Below are positions 33,601 through 44,729 of a stretch of 64,000 nucleotides of DNA, in pieces (the first letter of the stretch is position 1; each line of letters starts with the position of its first letter). The position numbers and the translations under genes are program-made. Where the stretch lies: contig CM055109.1 of assembly GCA_029204225.1 (NCBI GenBank), positions 2,530,938 through 2,594,937 of the forward strand. The letters run 5' to 3'. This DNA comes from Diphasiastrum complanatum (Eukaryota > Streptophyta > Lycopodiopsida > Lycopodiales > Lycopodiaceae). The notes under the pieces were generated by a model. The model saw only the letters and a list, made by a program, of their open reading frames with translations. It was not told the origin of the DNA and searched no databases.

Positions 33601-34139
33601 GCATCTGACAGAAGCCACCTCTGTCACGTACGCAGATAGAGTCCACTCCCTTCTACTTAGAGAACCAGCGATGTGGTCGCCTGGATCAGACAGTAGTACT
33701 AATCGAGACCAGGGATATGATTTAGGAGAAGATCCTAGCTACACAGTAGACCTATGTGGTTACACCGCCACGAGTTCACCGTTAGAGATGAGAACAATTT
33801 AGAGGTTCGAAAGAAGAAATCAGGTCTAGCAGGTCTAAGATGCCACCGACCCCTTATGTAGTCATATTTCTAAAGGTCTGGAATATTTTCAATAATTAGG
33901 GTCCTTAAAATTCGTGTATGGTCTGAACACCACAATGGCAGGGATGCGTCCCAATCTCCCTCTAGGACCTAACATGTCATACATCGATACTTCGCATCTA
34001 ACCATTACTATCTTGCTAGGGCTGAAGATACACTAGCGCCAGAGAATTATATCCATGCTCGGGATAGAACGGTTAGATGAAATCCTTAGAGCACCAGAGC
34101 CCTGCATCCTACCAATAGTGGATCTTGCGAGGACGCGGG
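33601..34139. other. unassigned sequence
   Basis: Neither strand has an ORF of note. I recognise no repeat partner in the window. Confidence 0.4.
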
Positions 34140-34899
34140 ATGTCATAGTTTTAGTATTGTTCTAGGAGAATCAGTCTCGATAGTAGTGTGAGAGGATGAC
34201 CGTAGTATTGGGCCAAGACCAAGTTGACTGAAGCAGAACCTACCCTCTTTCTACCATACTTCTGGAAGCCTGGAAAACTTCCATTGGCTGGAAGAGCACG
34301 GAGCGATCGAGCGAACCACCAGAGTTGGAAGCGGCTATCCTCGGTTCCTACCATAAGGGCATTGTGGGCCCTTTCCCTTTTAAGGATTTCTGACGGAACC
34401 AACCCCTCATCCGAAAAACCTCTAACAAACCAACTATCTGTGCTTTCACCATTAAGCAACACATTGTCTGAGTCACGCCCCCCCAAATCTAGTCGATAGC
34501 CCTTATAGCTAAACGATCGGCAGCTATCCCGCACCGGTAGCTAACCACCTGTGCTTTACACCCGAATTCGAACAGCATCTCTGTATCAATGGTTAACCAG
34601 TACAATTCGAATATGTCGCCCCGCACCCCACAAGGTACAAACCGTGCTTTCACCTACCTAGGCAGCACCTTGTCTCATTTGTCATACATGCAGATAGCGC
34701 CAGGTCCGAACCGCGGGAACTGACCTTGCTTACACCTCGAGGGCAGCACTTTGACTCATCAAGTCCCCCGTTCTGCCGACCACCCCGACCGTGGACGCAC
34801 CCATGCTTACATTGTGGGCAACACCTTGCACAACAATTATCTTGATGAACCCCAAACAGTGGCCATTTCCGTGAGATCCACATAGCTGACCGGCCAGTC

Positions 34900-34912
34900 G
34901 GCTCTGATACCA
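34900..34912 (-). promoter_or_regulatory. primer-binding site, iMet-tRNA type
   Basis: The minus strand reads TGGTATCAGAGCC, two bases after the LTR end GCGCTACA. Confidence 0.9.
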
Positions 34913-35728
34913 CATGTAGCGCAGGCATCCCAAAGGGAGCCTCCCAGCCTTCAACTCTTGTTGTCCCAACTCACTTGACATACAAGCAGCCAACTCACCA
35001 ACAACGATCAGACTTAACCACTTTGAAGTTCGGAAACCAACATTGAGATCCAACCTGGCGCCATGCCAGATCGGGGGTCCTGATGTGAGTGACTTCCCTC
35101 CAAGCAAGCCGCCCGACATACATCAAACTTAACCAACTCGAAGCTTCGTTACAAACGAGTAACATCCATTCCTAGCAAACGGTCTGACTTACATCAGACT
35201 TAACCAACTGAAATCTTCATCACGAGCGTTGGAAGCCAACCTGGCACCATGCCAGATTGGATAGCCATAAACAAGTAACTTCCACCGAAGCAAGCCATCC
35301 AACTCAGCTGACAGGTTAGAGCCCGTTCCCCAAGAGCTTAACCCATTCACGTTCATGCAAGGAACACTCAGAACCACAAGCCGCGACAGATATGGAGACA
35401 ACCAGTTCCTGGACCAAATGATCCCGACAGCATACCGCTGGCGCCACGGACAGAATGGTCCTGACGGCATACCGCTGGTGTACCGGGATACGACCCTCAA
35501 CTATGTGTCAGATCAAAAAGTTTGAAGCGGCCTTACAACTGGCACTTTTACCGAACATTGAAACCCAGAAGGCAGTCTGAGTCAGTTTAAGGAATCTAAA
35601 AAAGTTACATTTCAAGTGTGTGACCGACCCTAGTCTCTAGGGCGCTGGCATGCCAAGGCGGGCGCCATGACAACATTCCAGCAAGGGAGGTTGAGACTTG
35701 GTTGAGCTCGCCCTGAGACGCAATCCAC

Positions 35729-36914
35729 ACTCCTGTTGTCAAGTTACCTTTACAAGCTTTACTTCCGGCGCCACTGGCGCAAGCAGCACCCCTGCTGCTC
35801 CCGGCGCCATTGTGACCAGAATCCAGCAGGCGCCAAGTCCCTGTGGCTGAAAATCTTTGATCTGTTCTAGCGAAGTCCAGAGAGCTCAGATCGATGTAAA
35901 ATCACCTCACACGATCTAGGCATGAATAAAGGAAGCCTGGGGATCAATAAACTTTAGAGAGAGAAAATAACTTTCTAGAGAGAGAAAATCCTAGAGAGAG
36001 AAAACGTGCTTTACCAGCCTGGGTAGAGTGCTTGGTATGAGGGGAGGTGGCGAATCCCACCAATACTACAGGGGAGTGTGGGTTGCGACTCAGGGCGAGC
36101 TCCAACCAAGTCTCAGCCTCCCTTGTTGGAATGTTGCCATGGCTCTCGCCTTGGCATGCTAGCACCCCGGAGACTAGGGTCGGTCACATACTTGAAATGT
36201 AACCTTCTCAGATTTATCAATAAAGTGGAATTTTTCTCAAACTGACTCTGATTACCTTCTGGGTTTCAGTGTTCGGTAAAAGCCCAGCTGTAAGGCCGCT
36301 TCAAAATTTTTAATTTGACACATAGCTGAGGGTCGTATCTCGGGATGCCAGCGGTATGCCGTCGGGACCATTCGGTCCGCGGCGCCAGTAGTATGCTGTC
36401 GGGACCATTTGGTCCAGGAACTGGTTGTCTCCATATCTGTCGCGGCCTGTGGTTCTTCGTGTTCCTTGTTTGAACGTGAATGGGTTAAGCTCTTGGAGAA
36501 CGGGCTCTAACCTGTCGGCTGAGTTGGATGGCTTGCTTGGGTGGAAGTTATCTATTTATGGCTGTCCAGTCTGGCGTGGCGCTAGGTTGGCTTCCAACAC
36601 TCGTGACGAAGCTTTCAGTTGGTTAAGTCTGATGTAAGTCAGACCGCTTGCTTGGACTGGATGTTACTCGTTTGTGACGTTTGATGTATATCCGGCGGCT
36701 TGCTTGGAGGGAAGTCACCCACATGGGACCCCCGATCTGGCACGGCGCCAGGTTGGATCTCAATGTTGGTTTCTGAACTTCCAGTTGGTTAAGTCTGATC
36801 GTTGTTGGCTAGTTGGCTGCTTGTATGTCAAGTGGGTTTGGACGGCAAGAGTTGAAGGCTGGGAAGCTAAGTCATGGTTCTCGGCTCCCTTTGGGATGCC
36901 TGCGCTACAACTCC
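35729..36914 (+). mobile_element. solo LTR of the T family inserted in an opposite-strand T LTR
   Basis: A complete LTR (TGTTGTCAAG...GCGCTACA, 35734-36909, 1,176 bp) is flanked on both sides by ACTCC (35729-35733 and 36910-36914). The surrounding minus-strand LTR continues on both sides without loss. A solo LTR arises by recombination between the two LTRs of an inserted element. Confidence 0.93.
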
Positions 36915-37251
36915 CCTATAGTATTGGTGGGATTCGTCACCTCCCTTCATACCAAGTACTCTACCCAGACTGGTAAAGCATGTTTTCTCTCTCTAGGATT
37001 TTCTCTCTCTAGAATTTTATTGATCCTCAGGCTTCCTTTAATCATGCCTAGATCGTGTGAGGTGATTGCACATCGATTTGAGCTCTCTGGACTTCGCTAC
37101 AACCAATCAAAGATTTTCAACCATAGGAACTTGGCGCCGGTTGGATTCTGGTCACAGTGGCGCCGGGAGCAGCAGGGGCGCTGCTGGCGCCGGGGACAAT
37201 GCTGGCGCCAGTGGCACCGAAAGTAAAGCTTGTAAAGGTAGCTTTACAACA

Positions 37252-37349
37252 GTTATAGGGGAGTGCGGGTTGCGACTCAACGTGAGCTCCAACCAAGTCT
37301 CAGCCTCTCTTGCTGGGATGTTGTCTTGGCGCCCGCCTTGGCATGCCAG
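37252..37349 (+). repeat. short plus-strand T-LTR fragment
   Basis: About 98 bp match the segment around 39360-39455 (TATAGGGGAGTGCGGGTTGC...GCCTTGGCATGC). It is cut on the left by the minus-strand T element and on the right by a copia LTR. Confidence 0.8.
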
Positions 37350-38196
37350 TGTCAATTTTCAGAGAAAAAGGACAAATATTGATTGTACTATCAGTCATTA
37401 AGAATTATTGATTGCTTAATACAAAGATCTATCAAGTTCTAGATGTTAGATCTTGATCTAGATGCTTTACACTATGATTTAAGCAAGAGCAATGGATCAA
37501 ATGATCAAAAACATGGATGAGCAGCCTCACACGTGTGGAGGACAGTACCTATACGGCCTGTTTACAGAGAGTAAAGTACATTAACATTCAAGTGCATTTC
37601 ATTCACCAAAACTCAAGACAAATGTAGAAATCTCAACAAAACTAGAATTTGCCAATGTCACATCAACTTGTTATTGATTTGGTTGATCTCTTTATAGATC
37701 AAGTACATCCACGAGCTATGTACTGTCCAACAGGTCTTCACACGTGTGAAGAGTGCCTAGTCATTTAGATCCACCAATGGGAGTCATATGTGCTCATTTT
37801 CCAAAGTTGACTATTCTCTTTGGCTAGAAAACAAAAAAGCTAGTCTTCCACATTTATAGGAATATTCTCTATGAAATAGGATCTAATGGAATCTTCCTAT
37901 CTTATCTTCTAGAAGCTTATCCACACGTGTGAATGGTATCTTGACATGTGTGAGTAATAACTCATTCACATGGAAGTCCAATCTATTTACAAAAAGTTTG
38001 ACCAATATTTTCAAGATTCTACTCAAAGGTTAGTTTCACACTAGTGTAGATCAAGCTAAAACCAATCTAACTTAATAAAAATGACTTATGTACATTCTTT
38101 TACACGTGGGAACAGACTCCACATGTGTGAGATCCTATCAAGCTCAAATAACTTGAGATCTACAAGATACAACAAGTTGGAAGTGATATTTTAACA
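37350..38196 (-). repeat. copia 3' LTR rich in CACGTG words
   Basis: On the minus strand it starts TGTTAAAATATC after the polypurine tract GAGGAGGAG and ends GAAAATTGACA; 847 bp. About six CACGTGTG or CATGTGTG words occur (near 37532, 37741, 37922, 37956, 38102 and 38120). Confidence 0.85.
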
Positions 38197-38209
38197 CTCC
38201 TCCTCACTT

Positions 38210-39006
38210 CTAACTTGGCAAGTGTAATGTACACATATCTACAACTCCAAGAGCATTTCTTAACTTGAAAAATGAATCTTTAGCCGAAGGTTTGGTTAAG
38301 ATATCAGCTATGCACTCGGATGAAGGCACATGATGAAGTTGAACCTCCTTGGATTGCACCTTCTCCCTCACAAAGTGATGAGCTATCTCAATATACTTTG
38401 TTCTAGCATGGAAGATCGGATTGGTAGCAATTTGTTGAGAAGCTTGATTGTCACAATAGATGCAAGGGACCTCCTCGGCCTTTAGCACTTGAAGCTCTAC
38501 CAAAAGTCTTCTTAGCCATAGGAGTTCTTTGGTTGTTGAAGTCAATGCCTTGTACTCGGCTTCACAAGAGGAAAGAGAAATTGTATCTTGCTTTTTGGAA
38601 AGCCAAGATATCACTCCTCCACAAAGAAAAGTGACAAATGCACTTATGGATCTTCTATCCATCTTATCTCTTGCAAAATCTGAATCCGAAAATGCTCTCA
38701 AGTACAAGTTGGATCCTTGATAGAGAATGCCAAAAAATCTAGTAGAAGAGACATATCTAACCACTCTCTTGGCACTTTTCCAATGATGCATCTTGCATAT
38801 ATTGACTTAACTTGCTTACATTATAACTCAAATATGGTCTAGTGATTGTCAAATAGATTAAGGAGCCTATTAGCTTCCTAAAGAGTGTGATGTCCTCAAA
38901 GGATGCTTCATCACAATCATTAGTAGCTTTACAAGTTTGCTCCATAGAGGTGTCAATCCCTTTACAATCTTTCATGCCAAACCTCTCGAGAATGGAAGTT
39001 TCATAC
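38210..39006 (-). pseudogene. copia RNase H and end of RT
   Basis: From 39006 down: TSILERFGMKDCKGIDTSM and LIGSLIYLTITRPYL (RT end), then RNase H at 38210-38791. Visible motifs are RAFSDSDFARDKMDRRS, GGVISWLSKKQDTISLSSCE, EAEYKALTSTTKE with the catalytic Glu, CDNQASQ with the catalytic Asp, and ADILTKPSAKDSFFK. The RNase H frame is intact; a frame change and stop lie near 38791-38820. Upstream it is cut by the element inserted at 39007. Confidence 0.92.
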
Positions 39007-40193
39007 TGTTGTAAAGCTATCTTCATAAGCTTTACTTCCGGCGCCACTGGCGCCAGCATTGTCCCCGGCACTACCAGCGCCCTTGCTGATCCCAGCGCCA
39101 ATGGCGCCGGCACCACTCCCGGTGCCAAGTTCCTATGGCTGAAAATCTTTGATCGGTTCTAGCGAAGTCTAGAGAGCTCAGATCAATGTGCAATCACCTC
39201 ACACGATCTAGGCATGATTAAAGGAAGCCTGGGGATCAATAAAATCTAGAGAGAGAAAATGGCTTTCTAGAAAGAGAAAATTCTAGAGAGAGAAAAATGT
39301 GCTTTACCAGCTTGGGTAGAGTGCTTGGTATGAGGGGGGTGCCGAATCCCACCAATACTATAGGGGAGTGCGGGTTGCGACTCAGGGCGAGCTCCAACCA
39401 AGTCTCAGCCTCCCTTGCTGGAATGCTATCATGGCTCTCGCCTTGGCGCATGCTAGCGCCCCGGAGACTAGGATCGGTCACACACTTGAAATGTAACCTT
39501 CTTAGATTTATCAATAAAGTGGGATTTTTCTCAAACTGACTCTGATTACCTTCTGGGTTTCAGTGTTCGGTAAAATCGCCAGTTGTAAGGCCGCTTCAAA
39601 ATTTTTAAGTTGGCACATAGCTGAGGGTCGTATCCCGGGATGCCAGCGGTATGCCGTCAACGGTATGCTATTGGGACCATTTGGTCCAGGAACTGGTTGT
39701 CTCCATATCTGTCGCAGCTTGTGGTTCTGAGTGTTCCTTGCATGAACGTGAATGGGTTAAGCTCTTGGGGAACGGGCTCTAACTTGTCGGCTGAGTTGGA
39801 TGGCTTGCTTGGGTGGAAGTTACCTATTTATTGCTGTCCAGTCTGGCGTGGCACCAAGTTGGCTTCCAGTGCTCGTGACGAAGCTTTCAGTTGTTTAAGT
39901 TTGATGTAAGTCAGACCGCTTGCTTGGAATGGATGTTACTCATTTGTAACAAAGCTTCGAGTTGGTTAAGTTTGATGTATGTCGGGCGGCTTGCTAGGAG
40001 GGAAGTCACCCACCCCGATCTGGCATGGCGCCAGGTTGGATCTCAATGTTGGTTTTTGGAACTTCAAGCTGGTTAAGTCTGATCGTTGTTGGCGAGTTGG
40101 CTGCTTGTATGTCAAGTGGGTTTGGATGGCAAGAGTTGAAGGCTGGGAAGCTAAGTTGTGGTTCTTGGCTCCCTTTGGGATGCCTGTGCTACA
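39007..40193 (+). repeat. 5' LTR of the T element
   Basis: 1,187 bp. It contains a GC-rich block with repeated GGCGCC palindromes (39040-39125) that differs among the LTR copies, and three near-copies of CTAGAGAGAGAAAA (39240-39300). Confidence 0.93.
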
Positions 40194-40195
40194 TG

Positions 40196-40208
40196 TGGTA
40201 TCAGAGCC
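40196..40208 (+). promoter_or_regulatory. primer-binding site, iMet-tRNA type
   Basis: TGGTATCAGAGCC, two bases after the LTR end. Confidence 0.92.
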
Positions 40209-40520
40209 GACTGGCCGATCAGCTATGCGGATCTCACCGAAATGGCCACGGTTTGGGGTTCATCAAGACAACTGTTGTGCAAGTTGCTGCCCACAGTGTA
40301 AGCACGGGTGCGTCCACGGTCGGGGTGGTCAACAGAACGGGGGCTTGATGAGTCAAGGTGTTGCCCTTGAGGTGTAAGCACGGTCAGTTTCCGCGGTTCG
40401 GGCCTGGCGCCGTCTGCACGTAGGACAGATGAGGCAATGTGCTGCCATTAGGTTGGTGTAAACATGGTCTGTGCCTTGTGGGGTGTGGGGTGACATATTC
40501 GCAATAGCCACCGTTCGTTT

Positions 40521-41060
40521 AGCTATAAGGGCTATCGACCAAATTTGGTGGGGGCATTACTGAGGCAATGTGTTGCCTAACGGTGAAAGCATAGGTGCGT
40601 CCACGATTTGGGTGGTATGCTGCTGATCATTTAGCTATAAGGGCTATCGACTAGATTTATTGGGGGTGTTACTGAGGCAATGTGCTGTCTAACGGTGAAA
40701 GCACGGGTGTGTCCACGGAGGTGGTATATTGAAGGATAGCTGCCGTTTGTTTAGCTATAAGGGCTATCGACCAAATTTGGTGGGGGCGTTACTGAGGCAA
40801 TGTGCTGCCTAACGGTGAAAGCACGGGTGTGTCCACGATTGGGGGGTATGCTGCCGATCGTTTAGCTAAAAGGGCTATCGACTAGATTTGGTGAGGGCGT
40901 TACTGAGGCAATGTGCTGCCTAACGGTGAAAGCACGGGTGCGTCCACGAGGGTGGTATATTCAAGGATAGCTGCTGATCGTTTAGCTATAAGGGCTATCG
41001 ACCAAAAAGTGGTGGGGCGTGACTGAGGCAATGTGCTGCTTAATGGTGAAAGCACAGATA
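40521..41060 (+). repeat. alternating dimeric tandem repeat in the T leader
   Basis: Five units each begin AGCTATAAGGGCTATCGA (one AGCTAAAAGGG) at 40521, 40633, 40753, 40864 and 40984. Spacings are 112, 120, 111 and 120. Short units read CCAAATTTGG then a TATGCTGC end; long units read CTAGATTT then a TATTGAAGGATAGCTGC end. The true period is therefore a dimer of about 231 bp. A single unit is present in the leaders at 34.5 kb and 57.65 kb. Confidence 0.93.
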
Positions 41061-42900
41061 GTTGAAGGGGTGTCCTATGTGGGCTGTTTCCGTGATCGAT
41101 TTGTATGGGCATGGCCAGGCAAAGGTCCGTTGGCAGGACCATCCTAAAGGGGGACCTTGTCTTTGTTACTTGTTGGTAAACCTGCCTGAGTGTCTTACTT
41201 GTATGTATTCGTGGTGAGTCTTAGTACTCGTGCTTTGCTTGGTTTGCATGATTGCTTGTGATACAAGGAGCTGATGGCTCGAGAAAGAACCTTTCTTTTG
41301 AAGGCTGATACAATCAAACAAAGAGGACTACAGAATCTGTGGGGCAGATTTGTAGTTCAAGTACTCGCACGTGATCAACAATGAAACGACTCAATATTTG
41401 CAGAGGATGGATGGCTAGCCTGTTTCTTGGGTTAGTTTCATTTGCGACAACGCCCACCAAGACGCAAGCAGGAAGTCAAAAGTTGGAAAGGGCAATTTCA
41501 GGGGAGATCTTCTTTGGAGCAATTGGTCTTCATTTTGGGACGGCCACCTTCGGAATTGAAACTCACTGAGCATGGGTGATATCCAGTATCAGTTGGGTTT
41601 TTCCTCAAAGGGGAAAGACTAGGATCCTCTTCAGAGATTGGCAACAAGTTTGATCGAGCCATAATCCTAGCAGATGGGAAGCAAAGTGTCGGAAAGGCTT
41701 TTTGTCCGAAGAACTCTACTCTAAGTCCGATCAGCTGATTTTATAAGTGGAGGGGGACTATCACACACACCTCTCTCTTTGGGCAGATTTTGAATGAAAG
41801 TTGATCAAAACGGGGGCAAATTCAAGGTGACCTAGCCATACTCACACGAGGAGACTGGCGAACTTTGGACCTAATAAGTTGACAAGTTTTTGTTGTGGAA
41901 AGGAAAGTTTGTTATAGGCTTTCTCTAGACCAGCAATGATGAGGAAACATATGAGTATGCTGGCTTGTGTTACGTGTAAGGCAGCTGATCAATGAAGGTA
42001 CTGTGAAGGTTGAGTCTTGCATGAGAGACTTGGTATTTCGAACGGATGTTAAGGGACAGTTCGCATTGAGATCGGACTAGTGCAAACTCTTGGTGCATGT
42101 GTCCGATTCAAAGAGAGCTACTTGAAGCCAAGCTTGATGTACACTTCTTTTCTTGACTGTGACTGACCAGTGATGGAATTGTGAAAGTCAAGTTTTGCGT
42201 GACGGACATGGTGTTTCAAACAAACGCAAAGAGATAGTTCGTATGCGGATCAAACTGGTGCGACCCTTTGGCTTTCCACGAGGTCAACGGTTACATTTGG
42301 GCTGATTCAAAGAGCTACTTCAAGCTAAGTGAGAGGTGCATTGCGGAGTACTCAATCTTTGCCTACCTTAAAGAGCCAAGATGGAAAAGTATCAAGATCA
42401 GGCTGGGACAAGGAGAGAAATCAAGGTGCAGAAGCAACAAGGCACGGAGTGGACCATAAAGTGGGCAATCAAACGAGAAATTCTCTGGCTCAGGGAGCCT
42501 TGATACCTGTGCGGAACTGATCAAATCTAGAGCTCAGGGAGCTCAACACAAAGTGCATCAAGGACAAATCAGGAGCTCAAAGGAGTTCCAAAGTCGAAAG
42601 TCAGAAGTGATAGGGATGAACATTTCAAAGAAAGGCCTCTGTCACCAGTTAATAAGGATCTTGGGTTTTACGAAAGCGATATCAAATCCACGCTTTTCCC
42701 AGACAAAGAGATATTTTCAAGTTATGTAATTTTTCAGTACAAAGAGCTGAGCCTCCGACTTGTGGTGTACCAGCTTCAATGCTAATAAAAAGTGGCCAGT
42801 AAATTGAGTACTGTGCCAAGTAGCTTAAATGTATAGTTATTTTGATTGGGAGACACCTTTACTTTAATCTGACATCTGATGAGGACATTAGATTTTATAA
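41061..42900 (+). other. non-coding interior of the T element
   Basis: Short frames only (up to 63 codons), with no known motif. An imperfect direct repeat of about 130-150 bp occurs at 41998-42125 and 42178-42325 (TGTGAAGGTTGAGTCTTGC / TGTGAAAGTCAAGTTTTGC ... GATTCAAAGAG). The end GGTGGGGTGGA (42902-42912) serves as polypurine tract. Confidence 0.6.
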
Positions 42901-42912
42901 AGGTGGGGTGGA

Positions 42913-44140
42913 TATTGTAAAGCTATCTTCATAAGCTTTACTTCCGGCGCCACTAGCGCCAGCGTTGTCCGTGGTGCTAGTAGCGCTACTGCTGCTCCCG
43001 GCGCCACTCCCAACGCCACTATGACCAGAATCCAGCCGGCACCAAGTTCCTATGGCTGAAAATCTTTGATCGGTTCTAGCGAAGTCCAGAGAGCTCAGAT
43101 CGATGTGCAATCACCTCACACGATCTAGGCATGGTTAAAGGAAACCTGGGGATCAATAAAATCTAGAGAGAGAAAATGACTTTATAGAAAGAGAAAATCC
43201 TAGAGAGAGAAAAATGTGCTTTACCAGCTTGGGTAGAGTGCTTGGTATGAGGGGAGGTGCCAAATCCCACCAATACTATAGGGGAGTGTGGGTTGCGACT
43301 CGGGGCAAGCTCCAACCAAGTCTCAGCCTCCCTTGCTGGAATGTTGTCATGGCTCTCGCCTTGGCATGCTAGCGCTCCGGAGACTAGGGTCAGTCACACA
43401 GTTGAAATGTAACTTTCTCAGATTTATCAATAAAGTGGAATTTTTCTCAAACTGACTCTGATTACCTTCTGGGTTTCAGTGTTCGATAAAAGCGCCAGTT
43501 GTAAGGCCGCTTCAAAATTTTTAAGTTGGCACATAGCTGAGGGTCGTATCCCGGGACGCCAGCGGTATGTCGTCGGGACCATTCGATCCGTGGCGCCAAC
43601 GGTATGCTGTCGGGACCATTTGGTCCAGGAACTGGTTGTCTCCATATCTGTCACGGCTTGTGGTACTTCGTGTTCCTTGCATGAACGTGAATGGGTTAAG
43701 CTCTTGGGGAACGGCTCTAACTTGTCGGCTGAGTTGGATGGCTTGCTTGGGTGGAAGTTACCTGTTTATGGTTGTCCAGTCTGGCGTGGCGCCAGGTTGG
43801 CTTCCAGCGCTCGTGACGAAGCTTTCAGTTGGTTAAGTCTGATGTAAGTCAGACCGCATGCTTGGAATGGATATTACTCGTTTGTAACAAAGCTTCGAGT
43901 TGGTTAAGTTTGATGTATGTCGGGCGGCTTGCTAGGAGGGAAGTCACCCACATCAGGACCCCCGATCTGGCATGGCGCCAGGTTGGATCTCAATATTGGT
44001 TTTCGGAACTTCAAGCTGGTTAAGTCTGATCGTTGTTGGCGAGTTGGCTGCTTGTATGTCAAGTGGGTTTGGACGGCAAGAGTTGAAGGCTGGGAAGCTA
44101 AGTCGTGGTTCCCGGCTCCCTTTGGGATGCCTACGCTACA
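42913..44140 (+). repeat. 3' LTR of the T element
   Basis: 1,228 bp, partner of 39007-40193. The first dinucleotide is TA instead of TG, a change that would probably impair integration. Confidence 0.93.
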
Positions 44141-44145
44141 CATAC

Positions 44146-44700
44146 TTTGATTGACTTATAAAAGTAAAATCACTACCTCTAGTAACTTCTATTCCAAGTA
44201 TGAACTTAAGAAGTCCTAGATATACCATCTTGAATTCACTAGACAAGGAAACTTTAACATTTCTTATGCCTTCACCATCATTTCCTGTCAATATAATATC
44301 ATCAACATAAAACTAAAATGATGATCTTTCCATCATTACATTTGATGTACAAAGAAGGGTCATAAGAGCTAATCACAAAGCCAAGAGAGTAGAGAAAATC
44401 ATGCAACCTAGAGTACCAAGCTCTAGGTGCTTGCTTCAAGCCATATAGGCTCTTCCTTAAGTGGCAAACCTTGTCCTCCTCACCATCCTTGATGAAGCCC
44501 TCGGGTTGCAACCTGTATATTTCCTCCTCCAAGTAGCCAATCAAAAAATCATTTGTCACATCCATTTGATAGAGATTCCACTTGAATAAAGTAGCAATAC
44601 AAATGATCAATCTAATGGTTACAAGTTTTGCTTCAGGAGCAAATGTTTCTTCATAATCTATGCCTTTAGTTTGAAGAAACCCCTTAGTAACCAATCTAGC
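44146..44700 (-). pseudogene. copia reverse transcriptase, first half
   Basis: The minus-strand open frame 44302-44694 reads VTKGFLQTKGIDYEETFAPE, then QMDVTNDFLIGYLEEEIYRL, then SLYGLKQAPRAWYSRL, the canonical copia RT motifs. The usual NAFLHG box is altered to NDFLIG. The YVDD catalytic box should lie near 44290-44310 (IILVLC followed by a frame break, then DDIILTGN). Stops and frameshifts flank it at about 44700 and 44300. Confidence 0.9.
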
Positions 44701-44729
44701 TTTGTACTAGTTATAGATCCATCTTGATA

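Larger units (their letters stand above)
34140..37251 (-). mobile_element. minus-strand T-family LTR element fragment: leader plus 5' LTR
   Basis: The leader (34140-34899) is close to that of the gag-bearing element at 57600-58079 and contains one unit of the repeat that is amplified at 40.5 kb. A PBS (TGGTATCAGAGCC, minus, 34900-34912) separates it from an LTR that runs 34915-35728 and 36915-37251, split by a solo LTR. The LTR resembles those at 39007-40193 and 42913-44140 on the opposite strand. Net LTR length is about 1,156 bp. The other end of the element is not in the window. Confidence 0.85.
39007..44140 (+). mobile_element. T-family non-coding LTR retrotransposon, complete
   Basis: LTRs at 39007-40193 and 42913-44140 start TGTTGTAAAGC (TATTGTAAAGC in the right copy) and end GCTACA. 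CATAC flanks both outer ends (39002-39006 and 44141-44145). A PBS follows the left LTR and a polypurine tract precedes the right one, so it is plus-oriented. The 2.7-kb interior has a leader with tandem repeats and no recognisable protein. It disrupts the RT of a minus-strand copia. It needs helper proteins; the related gag-protease element at 53757-58998 and a full gypsy element are possible sources, by inference. Confidence 0.93.

Noticed and set aside
34650-35500. Several 90-130-codon ORFs in the T leader and LTR (both strands), also at 36425-37226, 39640-40377 and 43479-44154
   Set aside because: They recur in every LTR copy because the DNA is repeated, change frame between copies, and have no domain; they are non-coding LTR sequence.
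40521-41060. CRISPR-like regular repeat
   Set aside because: The units are contiguous tandem repeats without unique spacers, and they lie in a retroelement leader of a eukaryote.
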